18,479 nt of DNA from an uncultured Lentisphaeria bacterium (GTDB lineage: Bacteria > Verrucomicrobiota > Lentisphaeria > Victivallales > UBA1829). The translations under genes and the position numbers were made by a program. Shown here piece by piece: positions 7,444 to 14,198 of this stretch. How positions within the stretch are numbered: the first letter of the stretch is position 1; each line of letters begins with the position of its first letter. Below the pieces are notes generated by a model. It was not told the origin of the DNA and made no database searches. It saw nothing but the letters and a program-made list of their open reading frames with translations. Location of the stretch: positions 1 to 18,479 of the forward strand of contig CAJKAR010000058.1 in assembly GCA_905197955.1 (NCBI GenBank). Reading direction: 5' to 3'.

Positions 7444-8691
7444 TTAAGCAGCAAGTTCTTTTTGTAGCGGTATAACGAAACGTTCACGGTATTTTTCCAC
7501 GCGTTTCCGATCAATTTCAACAACCTCGACTTTAGAGTCGTTGAAATATATCCGTTTGCTGAGATCACAAAGCAGACGTGATAATTTGTCACAAGCCTGA
7601 AGGCATTGGATGTGTCTATTCGGCAGAAACGCAGGATTCAATTTCTCATCGGAATTGGCAAAGAAAAACATGTTTTGCATATATCCCGATTCACGTAGCA
7701 GATCAACTGAATAACCAAGCTCTCTAATCATAGAGTTATAAAAATCAATGAAGAAGACAAAGTTTTCTTCTACAAATTCCAGAGACTTTACAACTTTCAG
7801 ATGCCGCCTAATTTCCTCTTCTGCTCGATCACACTCGTCATGAAAAGTTTTGTCGGCTTCTTTTATTTTATTTTCAGCGTCTTCGATTTGTTTTACTGTC
7901 CAAATGCCTACAGAAATAACACCTTTGAAGCGATTCCTCCCCGGCTTCTTTTCAAAATCTACTTTTGAAAAGAATTCCTTTTTTGAAAAGAATTCCTTCT
8001 GTTCTTTTAATTTCTCAAAGGGAAAACTCTTGGGATTAAAACATTCAACAATATTGTAGCGGCGAATTTTCCAGTCGGCAAATACAGAAGATAGCTGTTC
8101 AAACTCCTGAAAAAGACTTTTAGCCTGAACCCTTGAAGAATTTATGTTTGCAAGTTGCTTTTGAATGACAGCTGTCTGCTGTTTGAACAGGGTGTCCAGC
8201 TCCTGTTGCTTCTGTTCCTGTTCTTTCTTCAATTTTTCAAAACGGGCTCTTGCAAGTTTGAAAATTTTTTCTCCAGTAATTCCCTCACTCGCATTCTTAG
8301 CGGCAGTCCACGCTTCATTCCAATGATCGAGATATTCTTGCCATGCCTTTTTCCGCGCCAACCTCGCATCACTTTCACCATCCACATCTCCTGCTAAATG
8401 ACTAACCGATTCAGTCATGATGTTTGCTACTTGTTCAAATCCTTGGCCAATTGTTTTTCCTGGAATTTCCATAACTTTAACAATTGTTTCAGCGACACCC
8501 CGAACAACCTGTTTTCCCCGTTCATTCCCAAGGCTAACAACTGTAGCTAGACCGTCTACTACGATGTTTGCTTCTGTCCCAGCAAGTTCTGCACCCTTTT
8601 CTGCTCCTTCTCTTATGGCATGGGCTGTGTTCCGTAAAACTTTTCCGCCAAGATTAGCAGCAGATTGCATTATTTCTTTAAAATCCCGCAT
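7444..8691 (-). CDS. Coiled-coil protein of the HNH operon (415 aa)
   Basis: ATG 8691 starts one base after the upstream stop, and its AAGGAG lies inside that gene. Residues about 1-95 are Ala/Gly-rich amphipathic helix with valine runs (VVDGLATVVSLG, VVRGVAETIVKVME), which could lie on a membrane. Residues about 140-200 (RFEKLKKEQEQKQQELDTL) and about 275-310 are strongly coiled-coil. The C-terminal part (VFFIDFYNSMIRELGYSVDLL) is helical and ends polar. No enzymatic motif is seen. An exact 18-base tandem duplication gives KEFFSK twice in a row. As the middle gene between an anchored coiled-coil protein and the HNH nuclease, it probably acts as the structural or sensing partner. Unknown family. 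Confidence 0.75.
   Translation of the reverse strand: MRDFKEIMQSAANLGGKVLRNTAHAIREGAEKGAELAGTEANIVVDGLATVVSLGNERGKQVVRGVAETIVKVMEIPGKTIGQGFEQVANIMTESVSHLAGDVDGESDARLARKKAWQEYLDHWNEAWTAAKNASEGITGEKIFKLARARFEKLKKEQEQKQQELDTLFKQQTAVIQKQLANINSSRVQAKSLFQEFEQLSSVFADWKIRRYNIVECFNPKSFPFEKLKEQKEFFSKKEFFSKVDFEKKPGRNRFKGVISVGIWTVKQIEDAENKIKEADKTFHDECDRAEEEIRRHLKVVKSLEFVEENFVFFIDFYNSMIRELGYSVDLLRESGYMQNMFFFANSDEKLNPAFLPNRHIQCLQACDKLSRLLCDLSKRIYFNDSKVEVVEIDRKRVEKYRERFVIPLQKELAA
7963..7998 (-). repeat. Exact 18-bp tandem duplication inside the coiled-coil gene
   Basis: TTTTGAAAAGAATTCCTT occurs twice back to back and adds six residues in frame (KEFFSKKEFFSK). It is a likely site of slippage and length variation. 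Confidence 0.85.
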
Positions 8692-8692
8692 C

Positions 8693-9244
8693 TTACTTAT
8701 TCTCCTTGACCTGTCCCAAGTTATTGTATGAGAATTCTTTAATCAATTTCCCATCTTCAAATATTTTGCCAGATTTCGGCGCCCCGTTCTTTGTAAAAGT
8801 CAATTCAGATTTGATTTGTCCGTTTTTAGTTACGGTACAAATCACTTCATCTCCGACATATTCAAAAGAAGATTCTTCTTCCAGCTTAGCAGAAGAAACC
8901 CGTTCAATCTTTCCGGGGGAGAAATACTTCTTTTCTCCATCATACTCCAAACACCACTCCCCATGCTCACTCAACAGTTTAGCTTCATGAATAAACATTT
9001 GCTGTTTTAGCATCAAGCAAAATTCTTCAGCAGCAGATCTTTGCTGTGATATGAAATCTTCTTGTTCTTTCTTTAATGCATTTATGATGCCCCGCTGTTG
9101 ATTCTCAAATTCCTCTTGTTTCTTTTCTTTTTCCAAGAGATTTGCGACCAACTCAGCCATTTTTTTCTTTTGAACTATGAGTAATAACAGAATGCCGATA
9201 CAAATGATTCCTTCCGCAATTACTGCATATACCATGATATTCAT
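8693..9244 (-). CDS. Membrane-anchored coiled-coil protein with MORN-like tail (183 aa)
   Basis: ATG 9244 has AAGGGAG eight bases upstream. Residues about 5-23 (VYAVIAEGIICIGILLLLIV) form one transmembrane helix followed by KKK, so the long remainder should be cytoplasmic. Residues about 30-85 are coiled coil (KEKKQEEFENQQRGIINALKK). From about residue 100 come short beta repeats typical of MORN-like/toxin-antitoxin-repeat proteins: GEWCLEYDGEKKYFS, NGQIKSELTFTKNGAPKSG, KIFEDGKLIKEFSYNNLGQ. It is the first gene of the block and overlaps nothing upstream. The next gene starts one base after its stop. Likely an anchor that brings the coiled-coil partner and the HNH protein to the inner membrane (inference). 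Confidence 0.8.
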   Translation of the reverse strand: MNIMVYAVIAEGIICIGILLLLIVQKKKMAELVANLLEKEKKQEEFENQQRGIINALKKEQEDFISQQRSAAEEFCLMLKQQMFIHEAKLLSEHGEWCLEYDGEKKYFSPGKIERVSSAKLEEESSFEYVGDEVICTVTKNGQIKSELTFTKNGAPKSGKIFEDGKLIKEFSYNNLGQVKENK

Positions 9245-9512
9245 CTTTTATACTCCCTTATGAGCCAATTTTAAAACACTTGGCTTTTTGTTAATAAATC
9301 TTTTTGTTCTGCGTGAACCCCCATTTTGATACAGCGAATACGATTTTTTTAGGGGGAGAAAAACGTAAAAATCAATTCTCTATATGACTTTTTCACTCCT
9401 CCTTTACTTTACATTCTTTTATTTTTGAATTAACGCTTCTTAAAAATATGGAGAGGCTCTTTCAAGCCGCTGACTCCGATTATGTTACAAAAAAGGACGC
9501 ACCCTGCTGCAC
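9245..9512. other. AT-rich leader and promoter region of the HNH block
   Basis: No gene is seen in this 268-base gap. AGCCAA (9263-9268) and TTGGCT (9280-9285) form a small stem just upstream of the first gene's RBS. Read on the plus strand, the stem is followed by TTTTT like a terminator; on the minus strand it would be a 5'-UTR hairpin. A 15-codon minus frame (9349-9396, GTG start) sits against a perfect GGAGG, but the spacing of one base is too short. None of the TGTCATA dyads found in region 3 is present here, so this block is probably not under the same control. Confidence 0.4.
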
Positions 9513-9622
9513 TCTGCCCATGGTACGCCAATACCAGATAACGAATGCAAACAGAATACGTCCAAAGGATGTATTCCGTCAGCATCTACGTTATCTGCTT
9601 TGATTTGGCGTTTTAGGGCAGA
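9513..9622. repeat. Nested four-helix inverted repeat
   Basis: Four sets of arms nest inside each other: TCTGCCC (9513-9519) with GGGCAGA (9616-9622); ACGCCAA (9525-9531) with TTGGCGT (9605-9611); CAGATAACG (9535-9543) with CGTTATCTG (9589-9597); GAATACGTCC (9554-9563) with GGATGTATTC (9567-9576, one mismatch). Three are perfect. The whole would fold into a 110-base hairpin, as cruciform DNA or RNA. On the minus strand it overlaps the stop of the 9613 frame and is followed by TTTTTT, so it may end that transcript. Confidence 0.7.
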
Positions 9623-9831
9623 CGATTGCTGAAAATACGTTTTACACGAACTCTTGTAAATTGCTCAGTCGGCAATGCTCCTTTCATTTGTCCAGTGATA
9701 CAATCACAGAAAAAATATAGTGCATTGTTTCCGACTTTGCAAATCGTATTTTCATCGATTCCATAAGAAATCGACCGGAATACATCATTCTGTTTTTCTA
9801 TCGTTTCCAGTATTGGCGTATCATGGACGGA
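9513..9831. mobile_element. 319-bp element bounded by 21-bp imperfect inverted repeats
   Basis: The left end begins TCTGCCCATGGTACGCCAAT (9513 on) and the right end is its reverse complement with three mismatches in 21 (9811-9831, TATTGGCGTATCATGGACGG...). Similarity continues inward for about 60-70 bases (both arms contain AACAGAAT and GATGTATTCCG), so the arms are diverged inverted copies of one module. A third copy of the motif lies inside at 9602-9622 and a fourth stands at 90-109. The element lies directly behind a regulon-type promoter and RBS, as though it had inserted between the RBS and its gene. It carries no transposase, so a MITE or decayed insertion sequence is the simplest reading. 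A structured RNA is the main alternative. Confidence 0.45.
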
Positions 9832-9885
9832 ATACCCGTCCGCGATATGCGGACTTACCTCCTTAACTTTCCTGTTTACATATCC
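9613..9885 (-). pseudogene. Reading frame without a start codon behind operator A
   Basis: This frame is open for 91 codons and has convincing protein composition (VHDTPILETIEKQNDVF, SYGIDENTICKVGNNALYFF, RVRVKRIFSNRLP, then TAA in the nested hairpin). No in-frame ATG, GTG or TTG precedes it except an internal ATG at 9687. A strong AAGGAGG sits at about 9858-9864, and an ATG TAA pair just upstream is where sister promoters have ATGAAC. It therefore looks like a regulon gene whose start was lost by mutation or by insertion of the inverted-repeat element, or one using a rare start such as ATC. No family recognised. Confidence 0.4.
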
Positions 9886-9887
9886 TT

Positions 9888-9922
9888 ACTTTAGCATGAC
9901 ACCTATGTCATGGAATGTCATA
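9888..9922 (-). promoter_or_regulatory. Promoter A with WYL-type operator
   Basis: The dyad TATGTCA-TGGAA-TGTCATA (9904-9922) lies ten bases upstream of the -10 hexamer TAAAGT (9893-9888 on the minus strand), which is preceded by an extended TG. An additional perfect inverted repeat CATGACA-CCTA-TGTCATG (9895-9912) overlaps it, so this site has three half-sites. It stands six bases after the stop of the LprI-like gene and drives the start-less frame at 9613-9885. Confidence 0.65.
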
Positions 9923-9927
9923 CCAAA

Positions 9928-10410
9928 TTACTTTTTCCGATTTTTCCATTTGCATTCCAACTCGTCCAACTGCTCGCAAAGCAGGTCGTATTGCCGCAGA
10001 GCACAGTCCATCATTTCCATGGAGCCTCCCGCAAATTCAGAAGGCCGCTTCCGGTCTTCTTCAAGTCTTTTGTCCCATTCATCCTGCCACTTCATGTAGT
10101 CGGCTTCCATTCGGCTGAAACCGGCGCTGTTTTCGACTTCGATCTGTCGCCACGCCAGCTCCATCTCCGCCAGTCGCCGGAGGAACGAGGAACACATATT
10201 CAAATTCCATTGAGAGAAATTTGCATTGCCATACAGTTCCCGTTCACATTCCTTCCTGGCTGTAAGCAAGGCGGATTCGACGGATTCATTTCGTGGAAGA
10301 GCGTGGCCGATGCTTATTCCGGTCAGGAGGAAAATGACCGGAACAAGCACCATACACACGATTTTACCATATTCAATGCGTTTTTTATTTTTCCAGATGC
10401 CCAGAGACAT
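9928..10410 (-). CDS. Membrane-anchored LprI/DUF1311-like protein (160 aa)
   Basis: ATG 10410 follows GGAAAGAG. Residues about 17-36 (KIVCMVLVPVIFLLTGISIG) are one membrane segment. The rest fits the lysozyme-inhibitor LprI-like (DUF1311) pattern: cysteines at 54, 73 and 136, a Trp region (WQDEWDKRLEEDRK, about 108-121), then a GGS at 128-130 and a C...L...R..L-type ending (CALRQYDLLCEQLDEL). In that family the domain sits outside the cytoplasmic membrane and is held by disulfides. Some members bind lysozyme, most are uncharacterised. It is the last gene behind promoter B, 18 bases after the previous stop. The family call is by eye from spacing, so the function is tentative. Confidence 0.65.
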   Translation of the reverse strand: MSLGIWKNKKRIEYGKIVCMVLVPVIFLLTGISIGHALPRNESVESALLTARKECERELYGNANFSQWNLNMCSSFLRRLAEMELAWRQIEVENSAGFSRMEADYMKWQDEWDKRLEEDRKRPSEFAGGSMEMMDCALRQYDLLCEQLDELECKWKNRKK

Positions 10411-10428
10411 ACTACTCTTTCCGTATTT

Positions 10429-10914
10429 TTATTTGTTCAATTCGCTGATCCATGAACTCAAACTCTGAACGCGAAGGTTGTATTCTTGCGCCTCTTCTTC
10501 GGTTTCGCGACATTTGCGCTCCATAAACGCAATCTGATCCGGACGCAGTTTCGACTTCTTGACAATCAGAGCCGGATGATCATACGCGGTGCTACACCAT
10601 CGTCCCGAATGAAACCTCACATAGTAATACCCCTTGCCGCCATTGCCGTAACAGGCGCGATCGAACCAGACAAAAATATCTCCGGCAGGCACCGGCGGCA
10701 TCGCGTTGCGATCACGCCTCTCCTTTCGGAATTCTGCGATGGCCTCCTGGAATTTTGCGAGAATATCCATCTCTTTGCATTCGCGTCTTTCCTTTCGGAA
10801 TTCTGCGATGGCCTCCTGTTCCCGTTTGATCAGTTCATCGACCTGTTTCCGGGCAACCGCCGCCGGAGTCATCTGAGCCTGAAGTGTTTCCGGTACAAGC
10901 ATTACTGTACACAT
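10429..10914 (-). CDS. Unknown protein with internal 23-aa duplication and SKLRPDQIA motif (161 aa)
   Basis: ATG 10914 has AAAAAGGA nine bases upstream. The start (MCTVMLVPETLQAQ) is a weak signal-like segment. The frame stays open upstream (WKIQKGIIAM) but offers no better start codon. Residues about 33-70 hold QEAIAEFRKERREC and QEAIAEFRKERRDRN, copies spaced 23 residues apart. Next comes an aromatic segment (GKGYYYVRFHSGRWCSTAY) and then KKSKLRPDQIAFMERK, which is shared with the small gene at 1449-1700. The C-terminus is charged helix. Role unknown. The shared motif suggests a module re-used in both halves of the window. Confidence 0.7.
   Translation of the reverse strand: MCTVMLVPETLQAQMTPAAVARKQVDELIKREQEAIAEFRKERRECKEMDILAKFQEAIAEFRKERRDRNAMPPVPAGDIFVWFDRACYGNGGKGYYYVRFHSGRWCSTAYDHPALIVKKSKLRPDQIAFMERKCRETEEEAQEYNLRVQSLSSWISELNK
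10721..10818 (-). repeat. 29-bp exact direct repeat within the gene at 10429-10914
   Basis: The same 29 bases (including CCTTTCGGAATTCTGCGATG) occur at 10721-10749 and 10790-10818, offset by 69 bases. They make the 23-residue in-frame duplication of QEAIAEFRKERR. Confidence 0.85.
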
Positions 10915-10941
10915 TGCAATTATTCCTTTTTGTATTTTCCA

Positions 10942-10968
10942 ACTTCTGCAATTTCTAGGTGCAGAAGT
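10942..10968. repeat. Inverted repeat in a 90-bp intergenic gap
   Basis: ACTTCTGCA (10942-10950) and TGCAGAAGT (10960-10968) are perfect 9-bp arms around nine bases. There is no T-tract on either strand, so it may be an operator or a processing hairpin between the genes at 11005-11511 and 10429-10914. Confidence 0.5.
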
Positions 10969-11004
10969 CGGATATGCAGTTTTCGTTAAAGAACTGTTAC
11001 TTTC

Positions 11005-11511
11005 TCAAAAGAAATTGTTAATATTGAACCAGAATTCTTCCTGGAATTTGATCTGTCTGCTGTTGTGCCACGCTTCATGCCGAATCCTGCCTTCCGGATC
11101 GTTCTTGTATCCGTCATGCGCCTCCCAGTCCGCTTTGAGTTCCTCCCAGTCCTGTTCACGGAAGGCGGTCACATCAACAAGAATGTAATCATAATATCCC
11201 GCACGACCCACCTCAAGAGACTGCCGGACCTTCCCATGCCGGATTCCGCAATAGCGTTCCCCCTCGGGACGTGCAAATGTCAGTTCCTCCCAGATGCGTT
11301 TCTGGATAAAGACGTTTTCAATGGACACGCCGCGGAAGCGATGATCGGGGTTAATTTCCGGATCGAATTCCAAGACAACTGTTGCATTCTCGATTTCATA
11401 TCCCCAGCCGCCTTTGATCAGCAGTTCATTGGCGGTGTTCGGAAAATGTTCCCGCAAAATCTGACGGGGCGGCGGATAGTTCGCCGGAAGACGGAATGGA
11501 TTTGAATTCAT
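11005..11511 (-). CDS. Unknown protein coupled to the tandem GTPase (168 aa)
   Basis: Its ATG overlaps the GTPase stop as ATGA, so translation is probably coupled and the two proteins may act together. There is no signal peptide and no membrane segment. The protein begins Pro-rich (FRLPANYPPPRQILREHFP) and continues with mixed strands (ATVVLEFDPEINPDHRF, ENVFIQKRIWEELTF) and an acidic, Trp-rich end (DWEELKADWEAHDGYKND, EEFWFNINNFF). No recognised family. A small soluble partner or regulator of the GTPase is a reasonable guess from position alone. Confidence 0.7.
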   Translation of the reverse strand: MNSNPFRLPANYPPPRQILREHFPNTANELLIKGGWGYEIENATVVLEFDPEINPDHRFRGVSIENVFIQKRIWEELTFARPEGERYCGIRHGKVRQSLEVGRAGYYDYILVDVTAFREQDWEELKADWEAHDGYKNDPEGRIRHEAWHNSRQIKFQEEFWFNINNFF

Positions 11512-13991
11512 CGTGCATCCTCCCCGGCTTTCTTCCAGTCTTTTTTCCTGGCTTCACGTTCACCGGCAAGGAACTCCTGCCGAAGTTCGTCCTCGTTCAT
11601 CGTCATATCGGATTCAAAATAGGCTTTCGCCGCCTTGCCGACTCCATAGGTGACCGCCGCCGCAATCGGAACTTTCAGGATCGGCAGGAAACTGGCTCCG
11701 ACCTTTCCCGCAATGGAACCACCGGCGCAGCCGAGCAGCATGGTGATGACCGTATTGTCCGCCGCAATGCCGTAGATCTCCGCGAGTTTGTAGAGCATAT
11801 ACACCTCGTTGGCAATCAGCGGTGCGACATCGGCAAGCGGCAGGGGAACGAGCGCAATCGCCGCAGCACGTCCCGCCGCCCAGTTGATGTAACTGTCCGC
11901 TTCTCCGCTGACGCTCTCCGTCCAGGCGCGGCGCATGTTGGAATAGTAATTGTCCCAGCGGTTGCGGAAGGCTTCCTGTTCCTCCGAGGCGCGCCCCATC
12001 GCCGCCGCGCTCATCGTTTCGGTTCTGGCAATCAACTGTTTCAGGCCGGTCCGGTTTTCGGAAGAGACCATCACGATTCGGTCGCGGTCGATCAGATCGA
12101 GCAGAGTGTTCATCACGGATTCCACCTGTTCCTTCCGCATGAGTTCGCACTTCGTCACGACCAGAATCACTTTGTCGCTGAATGTTTTGATGAGTTTTGC
12201 GTCCGTATCCTGAATCCGTGCTCCGGAGCCGTCGATGCAGTACCAGATGTTGTGAATGAGTTTATCCTGATCGCTGGCATCAAGCCGCTGCAGGAGTTCA
12301 TCCAGAATGAAATCGGCATATTCGTCCACTGTCTGCCTGCCGGGATTCATCCCCTCGGAATCGATGAAATTGGCTGCTTCGGTTTCATAGACCTGAAAGC
12401 CGACAGTGATCGGTTTTCCGTCGCCGATGGCGCTGTCCGGCACTACACCGCGATGAGTGACCGCCTGAATCAGCGACGTTTTCCCGACGCCGGTTTTCCC
12501 GCAGACAAGGATATTCGGTTTCATTTTCATTCCTTTTTTGTATGTTCTGTGAAATTGTTTGAAGAGTTCAAGATCCAAGCCGAGCGACGGCAGCGGAGTC
12601 CCCTTGATTTTCGCCAGCACATGAGCTTCAAAACTGTTCCGGAGATACGTCCCGAGCGACTCCATCAGCGTTTCGGCGGAAGCGGAATCAATGGCCTCGG
12701 AAGATTCCCGCCACGGAAACAGTTCCGGCACTGCCGCTGCTGCGGATTTTACAAAAGTCGCGGCATCCGTATGAACCTGCCGGTCCCGCAAACCGTAGAG
12801 CGACGCGAGTTTCGCCGCCATCGCAATGCCGACCGGCAACAACAGACAGTTTTCCGACAGAGCAATCGGAACCTCTGCAACTTTTCCGGCCTCGGAAACC
12901 GCATTCCGGACAATCGCGCGGGCGGTGTCGGATTTTTCCGCAATCCGAAGCGCTCTCGCCTCCCGGTCAATCTGCTGTGCCGCCAGAAAAGCATCGCGGT
13001 AGGCGTCGGGAAGGATCCGGCGACTCAACGCCACCAGTTCCCCGCAGCCGATCGCTCCGCCTTCCGCATCGGAAACTTCCACGATATGCTCTTTGGGGAT
13101 GCCCGCATCGGTAAGCGTCTTGCGGATTGCTTCTGCCTGTTCCGCTTTTGTGATGTCTTTTTTGCTGAGCAGAACAATCACATTGTCGGGAGAGAAGATC
13201 TCTTTCAGGAGAGCCAGATCGCAATCCGTCACCCGCGCACCGTTGCCCTGAATCAGATACCAGACCAGATGAATGTGATCTTCCACTTTGGGCTCGTTCT
13301 GACGTTCCGCAATGAACTCCTTCATCTTTTCCCGGAAATCTTTTTCCCGGTCCCCGAGTTCGAGCCCGCGGGAATCCCACAGCCGGATGTCCTCGTTTTC
13401 GTAACAGTCGAATTCGATCCGGCACGGACGGGAGTTGCCGATCCCCTCGATTGGAACCAGCTCACTGCCGAGAATTGTCCGGATCAGTGAGGTTTTGCCG
13501 CTGCCGGTATAACCGGCGACCAGGATGTTCGGACGCTTGCAAACCTGTTCCGCTTCGCTGAAGTTCCGCTCAAACTCCGTTTTGAAATTGATGTTTTCCA
13601 TAATCTTTCTCCATGAGTTTCCGGCTTCCGCCGATTTTTCATTTACCTTGCAACCGTTCTCTGCCAGCAGACGGTTGACGATCCGTTCCAATTCTTCACA
13701 CTGAGCGTTACGCCGTTCCAGATTTTCAATGAAACCGCCATTGCCCGGAGGGAACACTTCAATCCGCCCGGAGTACACCCGCCGCAATTCCGTTACGACT
13801 TCCGCCAGCAATTCCCGGTGCTGACGATCCAGCTCCCTGAGTTCAGGCTTTTGTGTTTCGGACAACGCTTCCGTTGACATCATGTCAAGCAGCAGTTCCG
13901 AGATACGGATGAAAATCCGGTCTGCCTCCTCCAGTCGCCTGTGCAGTTCGAACAGCATGGCTTGATATAATTCCGAAATCCGCTTGTTCAT
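11508..13991 (-). CDS. Tandem double GTPase with DUF697-like membrane helices (827 aa)
   Basis: ATG 13991 follows AAGGAG, 12 bases away. A longer open frame to 14081 would run through the promoter. Residues 1-130 are helical coiled coil. Module 1: P-loop GYTGSGKT 160-167, DSRG 206-209, SKKD 276-279. It is followed by a helical, weakly hydrophobic region (about 355-420, MAAKLASLYGL). Module 2: P-loop GKTGVGKT 498-505, DSEG 544-547, TKCE 613-616, where the usual NKxD aspartate is a glutamate. It is followed by a clear DUF697-like hydrophobic region (about 700-792, AAAIALVPLPLADVAPLIA, YKLAEIYGI). Both modules thus have the same plan and arose by duplication. Era/YeeP-like GTPases with DUF697 are membrane-linked switches. 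It is the first gene behind promoter B. The coding sequence is more GC-rich than its neighbours. Confidence 0.9.
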   Translation of the reverse strand: MNKRISELYQAMLFELHRRLEEADRIFIRISELLLDMMSTEALSETQKPELRELDRQHRELLAEVVTELRRVYSGRIEVFPPGNGGFIENLERRNAQCEELERIVNRLLAENGCKVNEKSAEAGNSWRKIMENINFKTEFERNFSEAEQVCKRPNILVAGYTGSGKTSLIRTILGSELVPIEGIGNSRPCRIEFDCYENEDIRLWDSRGLELGDREKDFREKMKEFIAERQNEPKVEDHIHLVWYLIQGNGARVTDCDLALLKEIFSPDNVIVLLSKKDITKAEQAEAIRKTLTDAGIPKEHIVEVSDAEGGAIGCGELVALSRRILPDAYRDAFLAAQQIDREARALRIAEKSDTARAIVRNAVSEAGKVAEVPIALSENCLLLPVGIAMAAKLASLYGLRDRQVHTDAATFVKSAAAAVPELFPWRESSEAIDSASAETLMESLGTYLRNSFEAHVLAKIKGTPLPSLGLDLELFKQFHRTYKKGMKMKPNILVCGKTGVGKTSLIQAVTHRGVVPDSAIGDGKPITVGFQVYETEAANFIDSEGMNPGRQTVDEYADFILDELLQRLDASDQDKLIHNIWYCIDGSGARIQDTDAKLIKTFSDKVILVVTKCELMRKEQVESVMNTLLDLIDRDRIVMVSSENRTGLKQLIARTETMSAAAMGRASEEQEAFRNRWDNYYSNMRRAWTESVSGEADSYINWAAGRAAAIALVPLPLADVAPLIANEVYMLYKLAEIYGIAADNTVITMLLGCAGGSIAGKVGASFLPILKVPIAAAVTYGVGKAAKAYFESDMTMNEDELRQEFLAGEREARKKDWKKAGEDAR
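12522..12539 (-). promoter_or_regulatory. Possible internal ribosome binding site for the second GTPase module
   Basis: AAAAAAGGA (12539-12531) lies six bases before ATG 12524 (Met490), which begins MKPNILVCGKTGVGKTS. A free second GTPase with its membrane tail could be made from here. A similar GGAGA (13608-13612) precedes Met131 (13601), right before module 1. The spacing is ideal, but use in the cell is unproven. Confidence 0.35.
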
Positions 13992-14019
13992 ATTGCCTGA
14001 AATCTCCTTTTTGCCATTT

Positions 14020-14054
14020 ATTATACCACACCACCCATGCCATGAAGTGTCATA
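14020..14054 (-). promoter_or_regulatory. Promoter B with WYL-type operator
   Basis: The dyad CATGCCA-TGAAG-TGTCATA (14036-14054) lies ten bases upstream of TATAAT (14025-14020, minus strand) with extended -10 TGG. The -35 slot is ACTTCA, not a consensus, and falls in the dyad centre. It drives the GTPase gene, which starts about 29 bases after the -10. Confidence 0.75.
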
Positions 14055-14077
14055 GTAGCTGCATTTCTGCCATTTTT

Positions 14078-14198
14078 TCAATAAAAAACAGTGAGTGTCT
14101 GATCACAGTTGTGGAAACCGCGCAGCATGCATATCGCTTTCTCCGGGGAATGGGCTGAAAATCTCTCCGTCAACGCATCTGTAGCCACCGATACCGCC
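14078..14198 (-). pseudogene. Remnant of a lost C-terminal domain of the FHA gene
   Basis: Directly after the FHA stop (TAG 14199-14201) the same frame continues GGIGGYRCVDGEIF, then shifts frame to FSAHSPEKAICMLRG and QTLTVFY, ending at TGA 14078. The intact protein at 14989-15471 ends FGGTCGDGIVIAHSPEEAERML...TEITVFY, so the two are homologous. One stop codon and one frameshift therefore cut this domain off the FHA protein. Confidence 0.75.

Noticed and set aside
9349..9396. 15-codon GTG frame next to a perfect GGAGG upstream of the HNH block
   Set aside because: RBS spacing is one base and nothing supports translation.
9513..9831. Integron attC site or retron-type RNA
   Set aside because: No GTTRRRY/RYYYAAC core boxes, no integrase and no reverse transcriptase are in the window.
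11496..13490. A 664-codon plus-strand open frame opposite the GTPase gene
   Set aside because: It is a shadow of GC-rich coding sequence on the other strand. Composition is Arg/Phe/His-rich, it resembles no protein, and the minus frame has clear GTPase motifs.
13992..14081. A longer GTPase start at 14081
   Set aside because: It would begin at TTG and read through the operator and the -10 element. The start at 13991 has an RBS and matches the leader starts at the sister promoters.
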